DNA of 59,889 nucleotides from Leptotrichia trevisanii DSM 22070 (GTDB lineage Bacteria; Fusobacteriota; Fusobacteriia; Fusobacteriales; Leptotrichiaceae): NCBI RefSeq assembly GCF_000482505.1, contig NZ_KI519446.1, positions 34,609 to 94,497 of the forward strand, read 5' to 3'. Shown piece by piece: positions 25,958 to 34,292 of this stretch (position 1 is its first letter; each line of letters starts with the position of its first letter). The notes under the pieces were generated by a model. It saw only the letters and a program-made list of their open reading frames with translations, ran no database searches and was not told where the DNA came from. The position numbers and the translations under genes were made by a program.

Positions 25958-26009
25958 ATATACTCAAATAAACTTAAAAGGGTAAAACTTTAAGAAAATT
26001 TGAGTATAT
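25958..26009 (+). promoter_or_regulatory. Large hairpin just upstream of the esterase RBS
   Basis: ATATACTCAAAT (25958-25969) and ATTTGAGTATAT (25998-26009) are perfect 12-bp inverted copies. Inside, CTTAAA (25973-25978) pairs with TTTAAG (25989-25994). The right arm ends 3 bp before the AAAGGAG RBS (26013-26019), and a TATAAT (26007-26012) overlaps it. There is no U-tract, so a translational or operator role is more likely than termination. Confidence 0.6.
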
Positions 26010-26028
26010 AATAAAGGAGAAAATTGAA

Positions 26029-26928
26029 ATGGGAAATGATGGTGAAAGTAAAGTTTTAAATATTGAGCTGACACAGGAAAAGATAAAAACAATAGTGAAT
26101 GTTACTTATTCACAGCCAATCAGCTATTTTAGAAAAAATATAAAATTGGAAATGGATATTTTAAAACCATATAAGGCGGAGAAATATCCTGCTGTGCTAT
26201 TTGTAACAGGTGGCTCATTTGCACATAGCTACAAGGAAAACTATTTGCAGCAAAGGATAGAAATTGCAAAGGCGGGTTATGTGGTTGCGAGTATAGAATA
26301 TAGAACTATTCCTGATGGAGTGTTTCCACAAAGCGTGGAAGATGTAAAGACGGCAATCAGATTTTTGAAGGCTAATGCTGATGAATATGGAATAGATAAG
26401 GAAAGAATAGCCATAATGGGTGATTCTGCTGGAGGCTATCTGGTGGCAATGGCTGGAGCGACAAATGGAACGAGGGATTTTGACAAAGGAGAAAATTTAT
26501 CTGAAAATAGCGATGTAAAAGCAGTTATTGATATTTATGGCGTAACAGACTTTGGAGAAGAAGGAGATTTTGAAATTCCTGATGATATTGAGGAAGGCTA
26601 TAGAGCAATATTCCTATCAGTAAAATTTTGGCTAAACGATGTAAGAAACGACATAAAAGTAACAAACCCTATATCATATATTTCCTCTAAAACTCCGCCA
26701 TTCCTGTTAATGCACGGAGATGCAGACACTTTAGTCCCTCCAGTTCAAACTGAAAAACTTCATAAGGCATTAATTGAAAAAGGGATAGAGTCAACAAGGT
26801 ATGTGGTAAAGGGAGCAGGGCATTCCGATGAATATTGGTTTCAGCCTGAAATTATAAAAATAATAATAGAGTTTTTAAATGAAAAATTGAAAAATAAAAA
26901 TTTTGAAGAAGGTGGAGAAATTGCATAA
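26029..26928 (+). CDS. Alpha/beta hydrolase (esterase/lipase, BD-FAE-like)
   Basis: A 299-residue cytosolic hydrolase. The nucleophile elbow is GDSAGG (about 129-134), acid and base come from HGDADTLVPP and GAGHSDEYW, and VASIEYRTIPDGVFPQSVEDVKTAIRFL (shown here as one conserved helix-loop region) fits the family of acetyl-xylan/feruloyl-type or carbamylase-like esterases. The oxyanion motif HGGG is altered to TGGSF. Natural substrate unknown. It overlaps the start of ilvA by about 8 bp, so the two are translated as a pair, although this hydrolase has no known role in branched-chain amino acid synthesis. Confidence 0.85.
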   Translation: MGNDGESKVLNIELTQEKIKTIVNVTYSQPISYFRKNIKLEMDILKPYKAEKYPAVLFVTGGSFAHSYKENYLQQRIEIAKAGYVVASIEYRTIPDGVFPQSVEDVKTAIRFLKANADEYGIDKERIAIMGDSAGGYLVAMAGATNGTRDFDKGENLSENSDVKAVIDIYGVTDFGEEGDFEIPDDIEEGYRAIFLSVKFWLNDVRNDIKVTNPISYISSKTPPFLLMHGDADTLVPPVQTEKLHKALIEKGIESTRYVVKGAGHSDEYWFQPEIIKIIIEFLNEKLKNKNFEEGGEIA

Positions 26929-28138
26929 ACTTTATGATTTTATGGAAGCAAGAGAGAGATTAAACACTGTGATTACTAAAACTAAATTGATTCACAGTTC
27001 AGTATTTTCGAAAGAAACTGGAAATGATGTCTATATTAAGCCTGAAAATTTGCAAAGAACAGGTTCGTTTAAACTTAGAGGGGCATATAACAAGATTGCA
27101 AAATTGACGGAGGAAGAAAAGAGAAAAGGGGTTATTGCTTCATCAGCGGGGAATCATGCTCAAGGTGTAGCTCTTGCGGCTCAAAAACTGGGTATTAAGG
27201 CGGTTATTGTGATGCCTAAATATACTCCGCTTATAAAGGTTGAGGCGACTCGTCAGTATGGGGCTGAGGTTATTTTGGCTGGGGAAGAATATGATGATGC
27301 CTATAATTATGCGAGAGAATTGCAGGAAAAGGAAGGGTATGTGTTTATTCATCCGTTTAATGATGACGATGTTGTGGAAGGACAGGGAACGATTGCGCTT
27401 GAAGTGTTAGAAGAATTACCTGATGCTGATATAATTCTTGTACCACTTGGAGGTGGAGGACTAATTTCGGGAATTGCACTTGCGGCAAAACTGAAAAACC
27501 CTGTGATAAAAATAATTGGTGTGGAGCCAGAAGGGGCGGCTTCGGCAATTGCGGCTCTAAAAAATGGGAAAGTTGTGGAACTGCCTGAAACAAATACTAT
27601 TGCTGATGGAACGGCAGTTAGGAAAATTGGGGAACTGAATTTTGATTATATAAAAAATTATGTGGACGATATAATTACAATTTCAGATTATGAACTTATG
27701 GAATCATTTCTTCTGTTAGTTGAAAAACATAAGATTGTTGCAGAAAATGCAGGAGTCCTTTCGGTTGCAGCACTTAGAAAGATTAATGAAAAAGGGAAGA
27801 AGATTGTGTCAATTTTAAGTGGAGGAAATATTGATGTGCTGACTATTTCTTCTATGATAAATAAAGGACTTGTTGTAAGAGGGAGAATATTTAGATTTTC
27901 AGTTGACTTGCCTGATAAACCGGGGCAACTGGTTGCTGTGTCACAAATTCTTTCTGAACAGAATGCAAATGTTATAAGGCTTGAACATAATCAGTTTAAA
28001 AATCTTAACAGATTTCACGATGTGGAACTTCAGGTGACGGTGGAAACAAATGGTGAGGAGCATATTCAGAAAATAATAGAGGAATTTAATAAAAAAGGAT
28101 ATGTAGTTAAAAGATTAAATTCTCAGGAAATAGAATAG
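26921..28138 (+). CDS. ilvA: Threonine ammonia-lyase (dehydratase) with ACT domain
   Basis: About 405 residues; makes 2-oxobutanoate from threonine, the entry to isoleucine. The PLP lysine is in TGSFKLRGA, the phosphate loop is GGGGLISGIAL, and SAGNHAQGVALAA is the fold II signature. The C-terminal 75 residues form one ACT domain (FSVDLPDKPGQL...), as in the single-ACT TdcB/IlvA type, which usually binds amino-acid effectors. The start is uncertain: TTG 26921 sits behind GAAGGTGG; TTG 26903 and ATG 26942 are alternatives. It overlaps the esterase stop codon. Position in the cluster supports a biosynthetic role. Confidence 0.93.
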   Translation: MHKLYDFMEARERLNTVITKTKLIHSSVFSKETGNDVYIKPENLQRTGSFKLRGAYNKIAKLTEEEKRKGVIASSAGNHAQGVALAAQKLGIKAVIVMPKYTPLIKVEATRQYGAEVILAGEEYDDAYNYARELQEKEGYVFIHPFNDDDVVEGQGTIALEVLEELPDADIILVPLGGGGLISGIALAAKLKNPVIKIIGVEPEGAASAIAALKNGKVVELPETNTIADGTAVRKIGELNFDYIKNYVDDIITISDYELMESFLLLVEKHKIVAENAGVLSVAALRKINEKGKKIVSILSGGNIDVLTISSMINKGLVVRGRIFRFSVDLPDKPGQLVAVSQILSEQNANVIRLEHNQFKNLNRFHDVELQVTVETNGEEHIQKIIEEFNKKGYVVKRLNSQEIE

Positions 28139-28239
28139 AACAGTTTGACGATTACATGAATTTAGGAATATCATAAACCAAGAAAATTAAATTATCGACA
28201 AATTAATAAAAAAAATCAAAAAGAAAAGGTGGTTGAAAA

Positions 28240-29958
28240 ATGAGTAGCGAAATGATAAATGGTGCGAGAATGCTGTTGGAGTGCCTTCATAGAGTGGGTG
28301 TGACTGATATGTTTGGGTATCCTGGTGGAGCAGTAATACCCATTTATGATGAAATTTACAGCTTTGATAAAATTAAACATTATTTTGCAAGACATGAGCA
28401 AGGGGCGGTGCATGCGGCAGATGGTTATGCGAGAGTTTCTGGAAAAGTAGGAGTTTGTCTTGCAACTTCTGGGCCAGGAGCAACAAATCTAGTTACAGGG
28501 ATTATGACTGCACACATGGATTCTGTACCGTTACTAGCGATAACAGGGCAGGTAAGAAGCAACTTACTTGGTAGGGATGCTTTTCAGGAAACTGATATTG
28601 TAGGAATTACTGTTCCAATAACAAAAGGAAATTATCTGGTGCAAAACATTAAAGATATTCCAAGAATTATAAAAGAGGCTTATTTCATAGCTTCTACAGG
28701 AAGGCCGGGGCCTGTATTGGTAGATATTCCAAATGATATTCAGCAGCAGGAAATATCTTATGAGGAATTTAACAAGCTGTTTGACAAGGAAGTGCAGCTG
28801 GAAGGATATGATCCGACTTATGTTGGGCATCCTGTACAGATAAAAAGAGCTCTATCATTGATAAAAAAGGCTAAAAAGCCGTTAATTATAGCAGGAGCAG
28901 GAGTTATGAAATCAGGGGCTTCAAAGGAACTTTTTGAACTGGCAAATAAAATGGATATGCCTGTAACTACAACTCTTCTAGGACTTGGGGCATTTCCAGA
29001 AAATCATGAATTATCGCTTGGAATGCTTGGAATGCACGGGACTGTTCCGGCGAATTATGCTACAGATGAGGCAGATTTGGTAATTGCGGCTGGGATAAGA
29101 TTTGATGATAGAATTGCAGGAAATCCGAGTAAATTTTGTGAACGTGCGAAATTAATACATATAGACATTGATCCTGCTGAAATTGATAAAAATAAAAAGG
29201 CTGATGTGCCGATAGTTGGGGATTTGAAAAACGTACTTTCTGAAATCAATAAGGAATTAGAGCCGCAGGATCACAAAGAATGGACAGATAAAGTAAAAGA
29301 ATGGAAAAAAGAATATCCATTGGCACATAGAGATGTTGGTAAGGATAAATTGCTTCCACAGGAAGTATTAAAGGCAATTAACGATATTCTGGATGGGGAT
29401 ACGATTGTTGTAACAGATGTCGGACAGCATCAAATGTGGGCTGCACAATATATGACTTATAAAAATGCAAATAGTATTGTAACTTCAGGTGGAGCTGGAA
29501 CAATGGGATTTGGAGTGCCAGCAGCAATTGGAGCTCAAGTTGGGGCGAGAGATAAGAAAGTTGTGTTAATCGTTGGAGATGGTGGTTTTCAAATGACACT
29601 TGAAGAAATTATGATGATTAGACAGTATAACTTGCCAGTAAAAGTAGTAATTATAAACAATTCATTCTTGGGAATGGTTAGACAATGGCAGGAATTATTT
29701 AAAGATAGAAGATATTCTTTTGTTGATTTGGAATGTAATCCTGATTTTGTGAAAATTGCTGATGCGTATGGTATAAAATCAGAAAGACTGAAGACAAAGG
29801 CAGATTTGGAGAATAAATTAAAAGATTTGATTTTATCAGATGAAGGAGTGATACTGGATTGTATTGTTGAAAGGGAAGAAAATGTGTTCCCAATGATACC
29901 TGCAGGAAAAACTGTAAGTCAGATGATAGGTAAGAAAGGAGTGCTGGAAAATGATTAA
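28240..29958 (+). CDS. ilvB: Acetolactate synthase large subunit
   Basis: A 572-residue thiamine-diphosphate enzyme that makes 2-acetolactate or 2-aceto-2-hydroxybutyrate. The catalytic Glu is in RHEQGAVHAADGYAR (about 50-64), followed by ATSGPGATNLVTG. The ThDP/Mg motif GDGGFQMTLEE is near 445-455, with NNSFLGMVRQWQ after it. The FAD-binding region GIRFDDRIAGNP is present, as expected for AHAS. AAGGTGG precedes the ATG. It overlaps ilvN by 8 bp, indicating translational coupling and balanced production of the two subunits. Confidence 0.97.
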   Translation: MSSEMINGARMLLECLHRVGVTDMFGYPGGAVIPIYDEIYSFDKIKHYFARHEQGAVHAADGYARVSGKVGVCLATSGPGATNLVTGIMTAHMDSVPLLAITGQVRSNLLGRDAFQETDIVGITVPITKGNYLVQNIKDIPRIIKEAYFIASTGRPGPVLVDIPNDIQQQEISYEEFNKLFDKEVQLEGYDPTYVGHPVQIKRALSLIKKAKKPLIIAGAGVMKSGASKELFELANKMDMPVTTTLLGLGAFPENHELSLGMLGMHGTVPANYATDEADLVIAAGIRFDDRIAGNPSKFCERAKLIHIDIDPAEIDKNKKADVPIVGDLKNVLSEINKELEPQDHKEWTDKVKEWKKEYPLAHRDVGKDKLLPQEVLKAINDILDGDTIVVTDVGQHQMWAAQYMTYKNANSIVTSGGAGTMGFGVPAAIGAQVGARDKKVVLIVGDGGFQMTLEEIMMIRQYNLPVKVVIINNSFLGMVRQWQELFKDRRYSFVDLECNPDFVKIADAYGIKSERLKTKADLENKLKDLILSDEGVILDCIVEREENVFPMIPAGKTVSQMIGKKGVLEND

Positions 29959-30439
29959 GGAGCATGAAATATTAATAATTACTAAAAATACAAACGGAAT
30001 TGTATCAAGAATAATGTCGATGTTCAATAGAAGAGGATATTCAGTAAACAAAATGACAGCTGGAGTTACAAACAAGCCAGGTTATGCAAGATTGACACTT
30101 ACTGTGGATGGAGATGACAAAGCCTTAAACCAGATTCAAAAACAAGTTTATAAAATCGTTGACGTTGTAAAAGTAAAGATTTTCCCATCGGAAGGCGTTA
30201 TAAGACGTGAACTTATGCTTATAAAAGTAAAATCTGATGCTCAAACAAGAGCTCAAATCGTTCAAATTGCAGATATTTATCGTGGAAAAGTGCTGGATGT
30301 GGCACCAAACTCGCTTGTAATAGAACTTACAGGAAATGTGAAAAAATTACGTGGATTTGTAGAAATGATGAAAAGTTATGGAATACTCGAAATCGCCAAA
30401 ACAGGGGTTGTAGCAATGAGTAGAGGCGAAAAAATGTAA
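29951..30439 (+). CDS. ilvN: Acetolactate synthase regulatory (small) subunit
   Basis: A 162-residue protein with an N-terminal ACT domain (LIITKNTNGIVSRIMSMFNRRGY, then ARLTLTVDGDD) and the C-terminal ALS_ss domain (RRELMLIKVKSD, FRGKVLDV-like YRGKVLDVAPNSLVIELTGN). It binds valine in characterised homologues and activates the large subunit. Its start lies inside the last codons of ilvB. A 258-bp gap containing a MITE-like repeat follows, which probably separates it from the next gene. Confidence 0.96.
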   Translation: MIKEHEILIITKNTNGIVSRIMSMFNRRGYSVNKMTAGVTNKPGYARLTLTVDGDDKALNQIQKQVYKIVDVVKVKIFPSEGVIRRELMLIKVKSDAQTRAQIVQIADIYRGKVLDVAPNSLVIELTGNVKKLRGFVEMMKSYGILEIAKTGVVAMSRGEKM

Positions 30440-30545
30440 TATTTTCAGAATTTATACAAAACTCTTTTTAAATAACGAAATTATTACAAACTTTTCAAAC
30501 AAGAAAACATAATAAAAATAGAAAAACTATTATTAAACAAAATAA

Positions 30546-30662
30546 TTTGATACTAAATATCGTTAGAAAACAGAAACTGTAGTAATAATGAGAACCTTGC
30601 TAAATAATATGTATTTTAAAATTTATTAAATATTCACTATTTAAATCAGGAATAGTATCAAA
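30546..30662 (+). mobile_element. MITE-like repeat, copy B, with perfect terminal inverted repeats
   Basis: TTTGATACTA (30546-30555) and TAGTATCAAA (30653-30662) are perfect 10-bp inverted ends of a 117-bp non-coding element. Its interior matches the copy at 12958-13065 read on the minus strand: GATACTAAA, TTAGAAA, AAAATTTATTAAATATTC, CTATTTAAAT and AATAGTAT. No obvious target-site duplication was found. The right end is 35 bp before a methyltransferase start, so the element could supply its promoter (TAGTAT resembles a -10). Confidence 0.7.
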
Positions 30663-30697
30663 GTGTAATTTTAAAAAAACAGAAGGAAAATATTAAA

Positions 30698-31447
30698 ATG
30701 AAAGTAAGTCAGCATTGGGAAAAGGAAAAATATGAGAAAAATGCACGTTTTGTATCAGTTTACGGAGAAGAGCTGATTGAATGGTTAAATCCTCAAAAAG
30801 ATGAGTATATCTTGGATTTAGGCTGTGGAGATGGAGTATTGACTAAGAAAATTACTGAATATGGGTGCAAAGTTTTAGGACTTGATGGAAGTCAGAAATT
30901 TGTTGAGGCAGCAAGAAAAATTGGGGTTGAGGCAGTACAGGGAGATGCACAGAATATGAAATTTGAAAATGAATTTGATGCGATTTTTTCCAATGCGGCG
31001 CTACATTGGATGACTAATCCGGAGAAAGTAATGGAAGGAGTATCTCGAGCCTTGAAAAAAGGTGGACGTTTTGTAGCCGAGACGGGCTGTAAAGGAAATG
31101 TGGGAAAAATAGAAAATGCTATTTTTGAAACTGTAGAAAAACATAACCTGAAAGCTAAAAAATGCTGGTTTTTTCCAACTCCAGAAGAAAAAACGAAATT
31201 ACTTGAAAAATATGGATTAAAAGTCAAAAGAATGATAAGCTTTCCCCGTCCTACTTTGCTTCCAACTGGGATAAAAGGATGGCTGCAAACTTTTTCTGCA
31301 CCTGCTCTTGTAAACGTTCCGGTGGAAATGCATGAAAAACTGATTGATGAAATAACTGAAAAAGTTGAAAAAGAACTGGAAAGAAACGAAAATGGACAAA
31401 TTTTGGCTGATTATGTGAGATTGAGATTTGAGGCTGTAAAAGAATAG
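30698..31447 (+). CDS. Class I SAM-dependent methyltransferase (trans-aconitate type)
   Basis: A 249-residue cytosolic enzyme. Motif I is LDLGCGDGVLTKKI (about 44-57); motif II ends in LGLDGSQKFVEAARK; VQGDAQNMKF gives the adenine-contacting Asp; FDAIFSNAALHWMTNPEKV and LKKGGRFVAETGCKGN complete the core. The LHW motif is typical of trans-aconitate 2-methyltransferase-like enzymes, but the substrate is not determined. AGAAGGA precedes ATG. It sits between ilvN and leuA with the MITE-like repeat on its 5' side, so it is an accessory insertion in the amino acid cluster. Confidence 0.88.
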   Translation: MKVSQHWEKEKYEKNARFVSVYGEELIEWLNPQKDEYILDLGCGDGVLTKKITEYGCKVLGLDGSQKFVEAARKIGVEAVQGDAQNMKFENEFDAIFSNAALHWMTNPEKVMEGVSRALKKGGRFVAETGCKGNVGKIENAIFETVEKHNLKAKKCWFFPTPEEKTKLLEKYGLKVKRMISFPRPTLLPTGIKGWLQTFSAPALVNVPVEMHEKLIDEITEKVEKELERNENGQILADYVRLRFEAVKE

Positions 31448-31463
31448 ATAATTTGAAAGGAAG

Positions 31464-32157
31464 ATGAATTTGAAAACTATAGGATTAATAGGAGGAATGA
31501 GCTGGGAAAGCACGGTAACTTATTATAAAATAATAAATGAAACTGTAAAAGAAAAGCTTGGTGGACTTCATTCAGCTAAATGCATATTATAGTGTGGATT
31601 TTCAGGAAATAGAAGAATGTCAGGCAAATGGCAACTGGGAAAAAAGTGGAGAAATCTTGGGAGAGGCTGCTAATAATCTTGAAAAAGCAGGAGCAGACTT
31701 TATAGTTATTTGTACAAATACAATGCATAAGGTTGTTAACCAGATTAAAGAAAAAATCTCCATTCCAATATTGCATATTGCTGAAATGACAGCAGAGAAA
31801 ATATTAGAAAAAGGATTAAAAAATATAGCATTGCTTGGGACAAAATATACGATGGAACAGGATTTTTACAAATCAAAACTTATTGAAAAGGGTATAAATG
31901 TTATAATACCTGATAAGAATGATATAGAAATTATAAATGAAGTAATATATGACGAACTTTGTCTTGGAACTATAAATTCTGATTCAAAAAAGAAATTTTT
32001 AGAAATTGTTGATAAGCTAAGAAATAAAGGAGCAGAAGGTATAATATTAGGATGTACTGAAATAGGGCTTCTTATAAAAAATGCGGATACTGATGTTCCA
32101 TTATTTGATACAGCGATTATTCACGCAGAGCAGGCGGCAATGTATTCTATAAAATAA
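31464..32157 (+). pseudogene. Aspartate/glutamate racemase family gene, frameshifted
   Basis: From ATG 31464 (AAAGGA in front) the frame reads MNLKTIGLIGGMSWES, a typical racemase start, and ends at TAG 31590-31592 after AKCIL. The rest of the protein continues in the +1 frame from 31591 (SVDFQEIEECQANGNW and onwards to 32157) and contains both catalytic cysteines, in VICTNTMH and LGCTEIG. A two-base loss in the TATA-rich run at 31585-31592, or a one-base gain, explains the break. An intact product would be about 230 residues. A TTG at 31558 opens the downstream frame, but the product would lack the N-terminal strand-loop. Sequencing error cannot be excluded. Confidence 0.8.
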
Positions 32158-32188
32158 AATGAAAAGTATTACCTATAAGGAGGAGATA

Positions 32189-33700
32189 ATGAAAAAACAT
32201 ATTAAAATATTCGATACAACGCTAAGAGATGGAGAACAGACACCACGTGTCAATCTTAATACACAGGAAAAATTGAGAATTGCAAAACAGCTTGAAAGTC
32301 TTGGGGTTGATGTGATAGAAGCTGGATTTGCGGTGGCATCACCAGGAGATTTTGAATCAGTTAAATTAATTGCTGAAAATATTGAGAAATCTACAGTTAC
32401 AAGTTTGGCAAGAGCTGTGAAAAAAGATATTGAAGTAGCGGCAGAGGCAGTGAAAAATGCGAAAAAACCAAGAATACATACATTTATTGCAACTTCTCCG
32501 ATTCATAGGGAATACAAGCTAAAAATGACAAAAGAGCAGATTTTAGAAAGAGTAAAGGAAATGGTGTCTTATGCAAAATCGTTTATTGACGATATTGAAT
32601 TTTCTTCAGAAGATGCGACTAGAACTGAAAAGGAATTTTTGGTGGAAGTATATGAAACAGCTATAAAAGCTGGGGCAACTACACTTAATGTACCTGATAC
32701 AGTAGGTTATAGAACTCCAAATGAAATGTTTGAACTTATAACTTATTTGAAAAAAAATGTTAAAGGGATTGAAAATGTGGATATTTCTGTGCATTGCCAT
32801 GATGACTTGGGACTTTCTGTGGCAAATTCGGTTGCGGCGATTCAAGCTGGAGCCACTCAGATTGAGTGTACAATTAATGGACTTGGAGAAAGAGCTGGGA
32901 ATACTTCACTTGAAGAGATTGCAATGATTTTGAAAACGAGAAAAGACTTGTTTGAAGAATATTACACAAACATTGATTCAAAGCAAATTTACCCAACAAG
33001 TAAATTAGTAAGCCTTTTGACAGGAGTTTCAACACAGCCAAATAAAGCAATTGTCGGAGCGAACGCATTTGCACACGAATCAGGAATCCATCAGCACGGA
33101 GTTTTAGCAAATCCTGAAACTTACGAAATTATGAGTCCAGAATCAGTTGGAAGAAATCCAGACAGCTTAGTACTTGGAAAACATTCAGGAAAACACGCTT
33201 TTGTACAAAAATTAGAATCGTTAGGATTTAATCATGTCGGAAGTGACAGAGTGGAAGAATTATTTGCACAATTTAAAAAATTGGCAGACAAGAAAAAATA
33301 TGTTTTAGATGAAGACATTATCGCATTAGTTGCCGGAGATGCAGCAAAAATCGAAGGAAGAATAAAACTTACTCACTTTGAAATTTCAAGACAGGAAGGG
33401 AAAAAGCCAAAAGCGACAGTTACCATTGAACTAGATGGAGAAAAACTGGTTAAAGAAGCTCTTGGAGATGGGCCCGTTGATGCGGCTTATAATGCTGTTA
33501 ATCTAGCGGTAAGTGATACTTTTGTTCTGGAAGAATACAAGTTGGAGGCAATAACTGGAGATACTGATGCACAGGCACAAGTAGTTGTGATTATTGAGAA
33601 AAATGGAAACAGATTTATTGGTAGAGGACAAAGTACGGATGTGGTTGAGGCTAGTATTAAGGCTTATATTAATGGGATAAATAGATTATATAGTAATTAA
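32189..33700 (+). CDS. leuA: 2-isopropylmalate synthase
   Basis: A 503-residue enzyme for the first committed step of leucine synthesis: acetyl-CoA plus 2-ketoisovalerate. DTTLRDGEQTPRVNL opens the TIM barrel, DIEFSSEDATRTE and VHCHDDLGLSVANS carry metal and catalytic residues, and HESGIHQHGVL closes the catalytic part. The regulatory LeuA dimer domain (about 390-503, with GPVDAAYNAV) is complete, so leucine feedback is expected. ATG 32189 was chosen because AAGGAGGAG (32177-32185) precedes it; an in-frame ATG at 32159 has none. The 3' 32 bp segment at 33611-33642 is copied at 34251. Confidence 0.97.
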   Translation: MKKHIKIFDTTLRDGEQTPRVNLNTQEKLRIAKQLESLGVDVIEAGFAVASPGDFESVKLIAENIEKSTVTSLARAVKKDIEVAAEAVKNAKKPRIHTFIATSPIHREYKLKMTKEQILERVKEMVSYAKSFIDDIEFSSEDATRTEKEFLVEVYETAIKAGATTLNVPDTVGYRTPNEMFELITYLKKNVKGIENVDISVHCHDDLGLSVANSVAAIQAGATQIECTINGLGERAGNTSLEEIAMILKTRKDLFEEYYTNIDSKQIYPTSKLVSLLTGVSTQPNKAIVGANAFAHESGIHQHGVLANPETYEIMSPESVGRNPDSLVLGKHSGKHAFVQKLESLGFNHVGSDRVEELFAQFKKLADKKKYVLDEDIIALVAGDAAKIEGRIKLTHFEISRQEGKKPKATVTIELDGEKLVKEALGDGPVDAAYNAVNLAVSDTFVLEEYKLEAITGDTDAQAQVVVIIEKNGNRFIGRGQSTDVVEASIKAYINGINRLYSN

Positions 33701-33726
33701 ATGGAAAATATTGGGGGATAAAAGAT

Positions 33727-34233
33727 ATGATAATGATGCAGTATAAAGTAAAACTTCCAAATGATTTTGATATGAATAATATTAGAAAAAGAGTGCAAGA
33801 AAATGGATTTAAAACAGATGGATTTGAAGATTTATTTTTTAAAGTCTATTTAATCTCTGAGCAAAATAAAGAATATTCGCCATTATACTTTTGGAAAGAT
33901 AACAAAGGAATGAATAAATTCATATTTGATGGTTTCTATGATAATATTTTAAATTCTTTTGGATGGCAGACTATAAATATTGGAATACCATTGTTGCAAG
34001 AGTTTAATGAAAACTTTTCTAAAGCAAAATATTTATTAGAAATAGAGAATGAAATAAAACCGATGGAAAAAATGAAAAGAATGGAATTTTCTATATCAGA
34101 TGATAAAATTGTCGGAAGAACATTAGTATATAACCCTGAAAATTGGAAACATACAGAGTATTATTTTTTTGAAGATGCTCCTAAAGAAGTAGAAAATTCA
34201 AAAGTGTACGAAGTTTTGCATATTTCTCAATAA
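33727..34233 (+). CDS. DUF4865 family protein
   Basis: A 168-residue protein with the DUF4865 pattern: a start like MQYKVKLPNDFDM, IRKRVQENGFKTDGF, LFFKVYLI, a PLYFWKD block with GMNKFIFDGFY, and FGWQTINIGIPLL. Family function unknown. No signal peptide. GGGGGAT precedes ATG. It lies between leuA and the copied leuA fragment, hence inside the direct repeat at 33611/34251. Confidence 0.75.
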   Translation: MIMMQYKVKLPNDFDMNNIRKRVQENGFKTDGFEDLFFKVYLISEQNKEYSPLYFWKDNKGMNKFIFDGFYDNILNSFGWQTINIGIPLLQEFNENFSKAKYLLEIENEIKPMEKMKRMEFSISDDKIVGRTLVYNPENWKHTEYYFFEDAPKEVENSKVYEVLHISQ

Positions 34234-34250
34234 ATTAAGATAAGAGAAAT

Positions 34251-34282
34251 AGATTTATTGGTAGAGGACAAAGTACGGATGT
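34251..34282 (+). repeat. 32-bp direct copy of the leuA 3' region
   Basis: Bases 34251-34282 are identical to 33611-33642 in leuA (coding for RFIGRGQSTD plus one base pair). The copy is joined in frame to codons VNSAMVEVYW of the DUF1016 gene, but a TAA at 34236-34238 closes the frame upstream. This marks a recombination junction where the 5' end of the nuclease gene was lost. Confidence 0.85.
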
Positions 34283-34292
34283 AAATTCGGCA

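Noticed and set aside
31558-32157. Independent gene starting at TTG 31558
   Set aside because: The true family N-terminus is in another frame from 31464; the TTG product would lack it, so a frameshift explains the data better.
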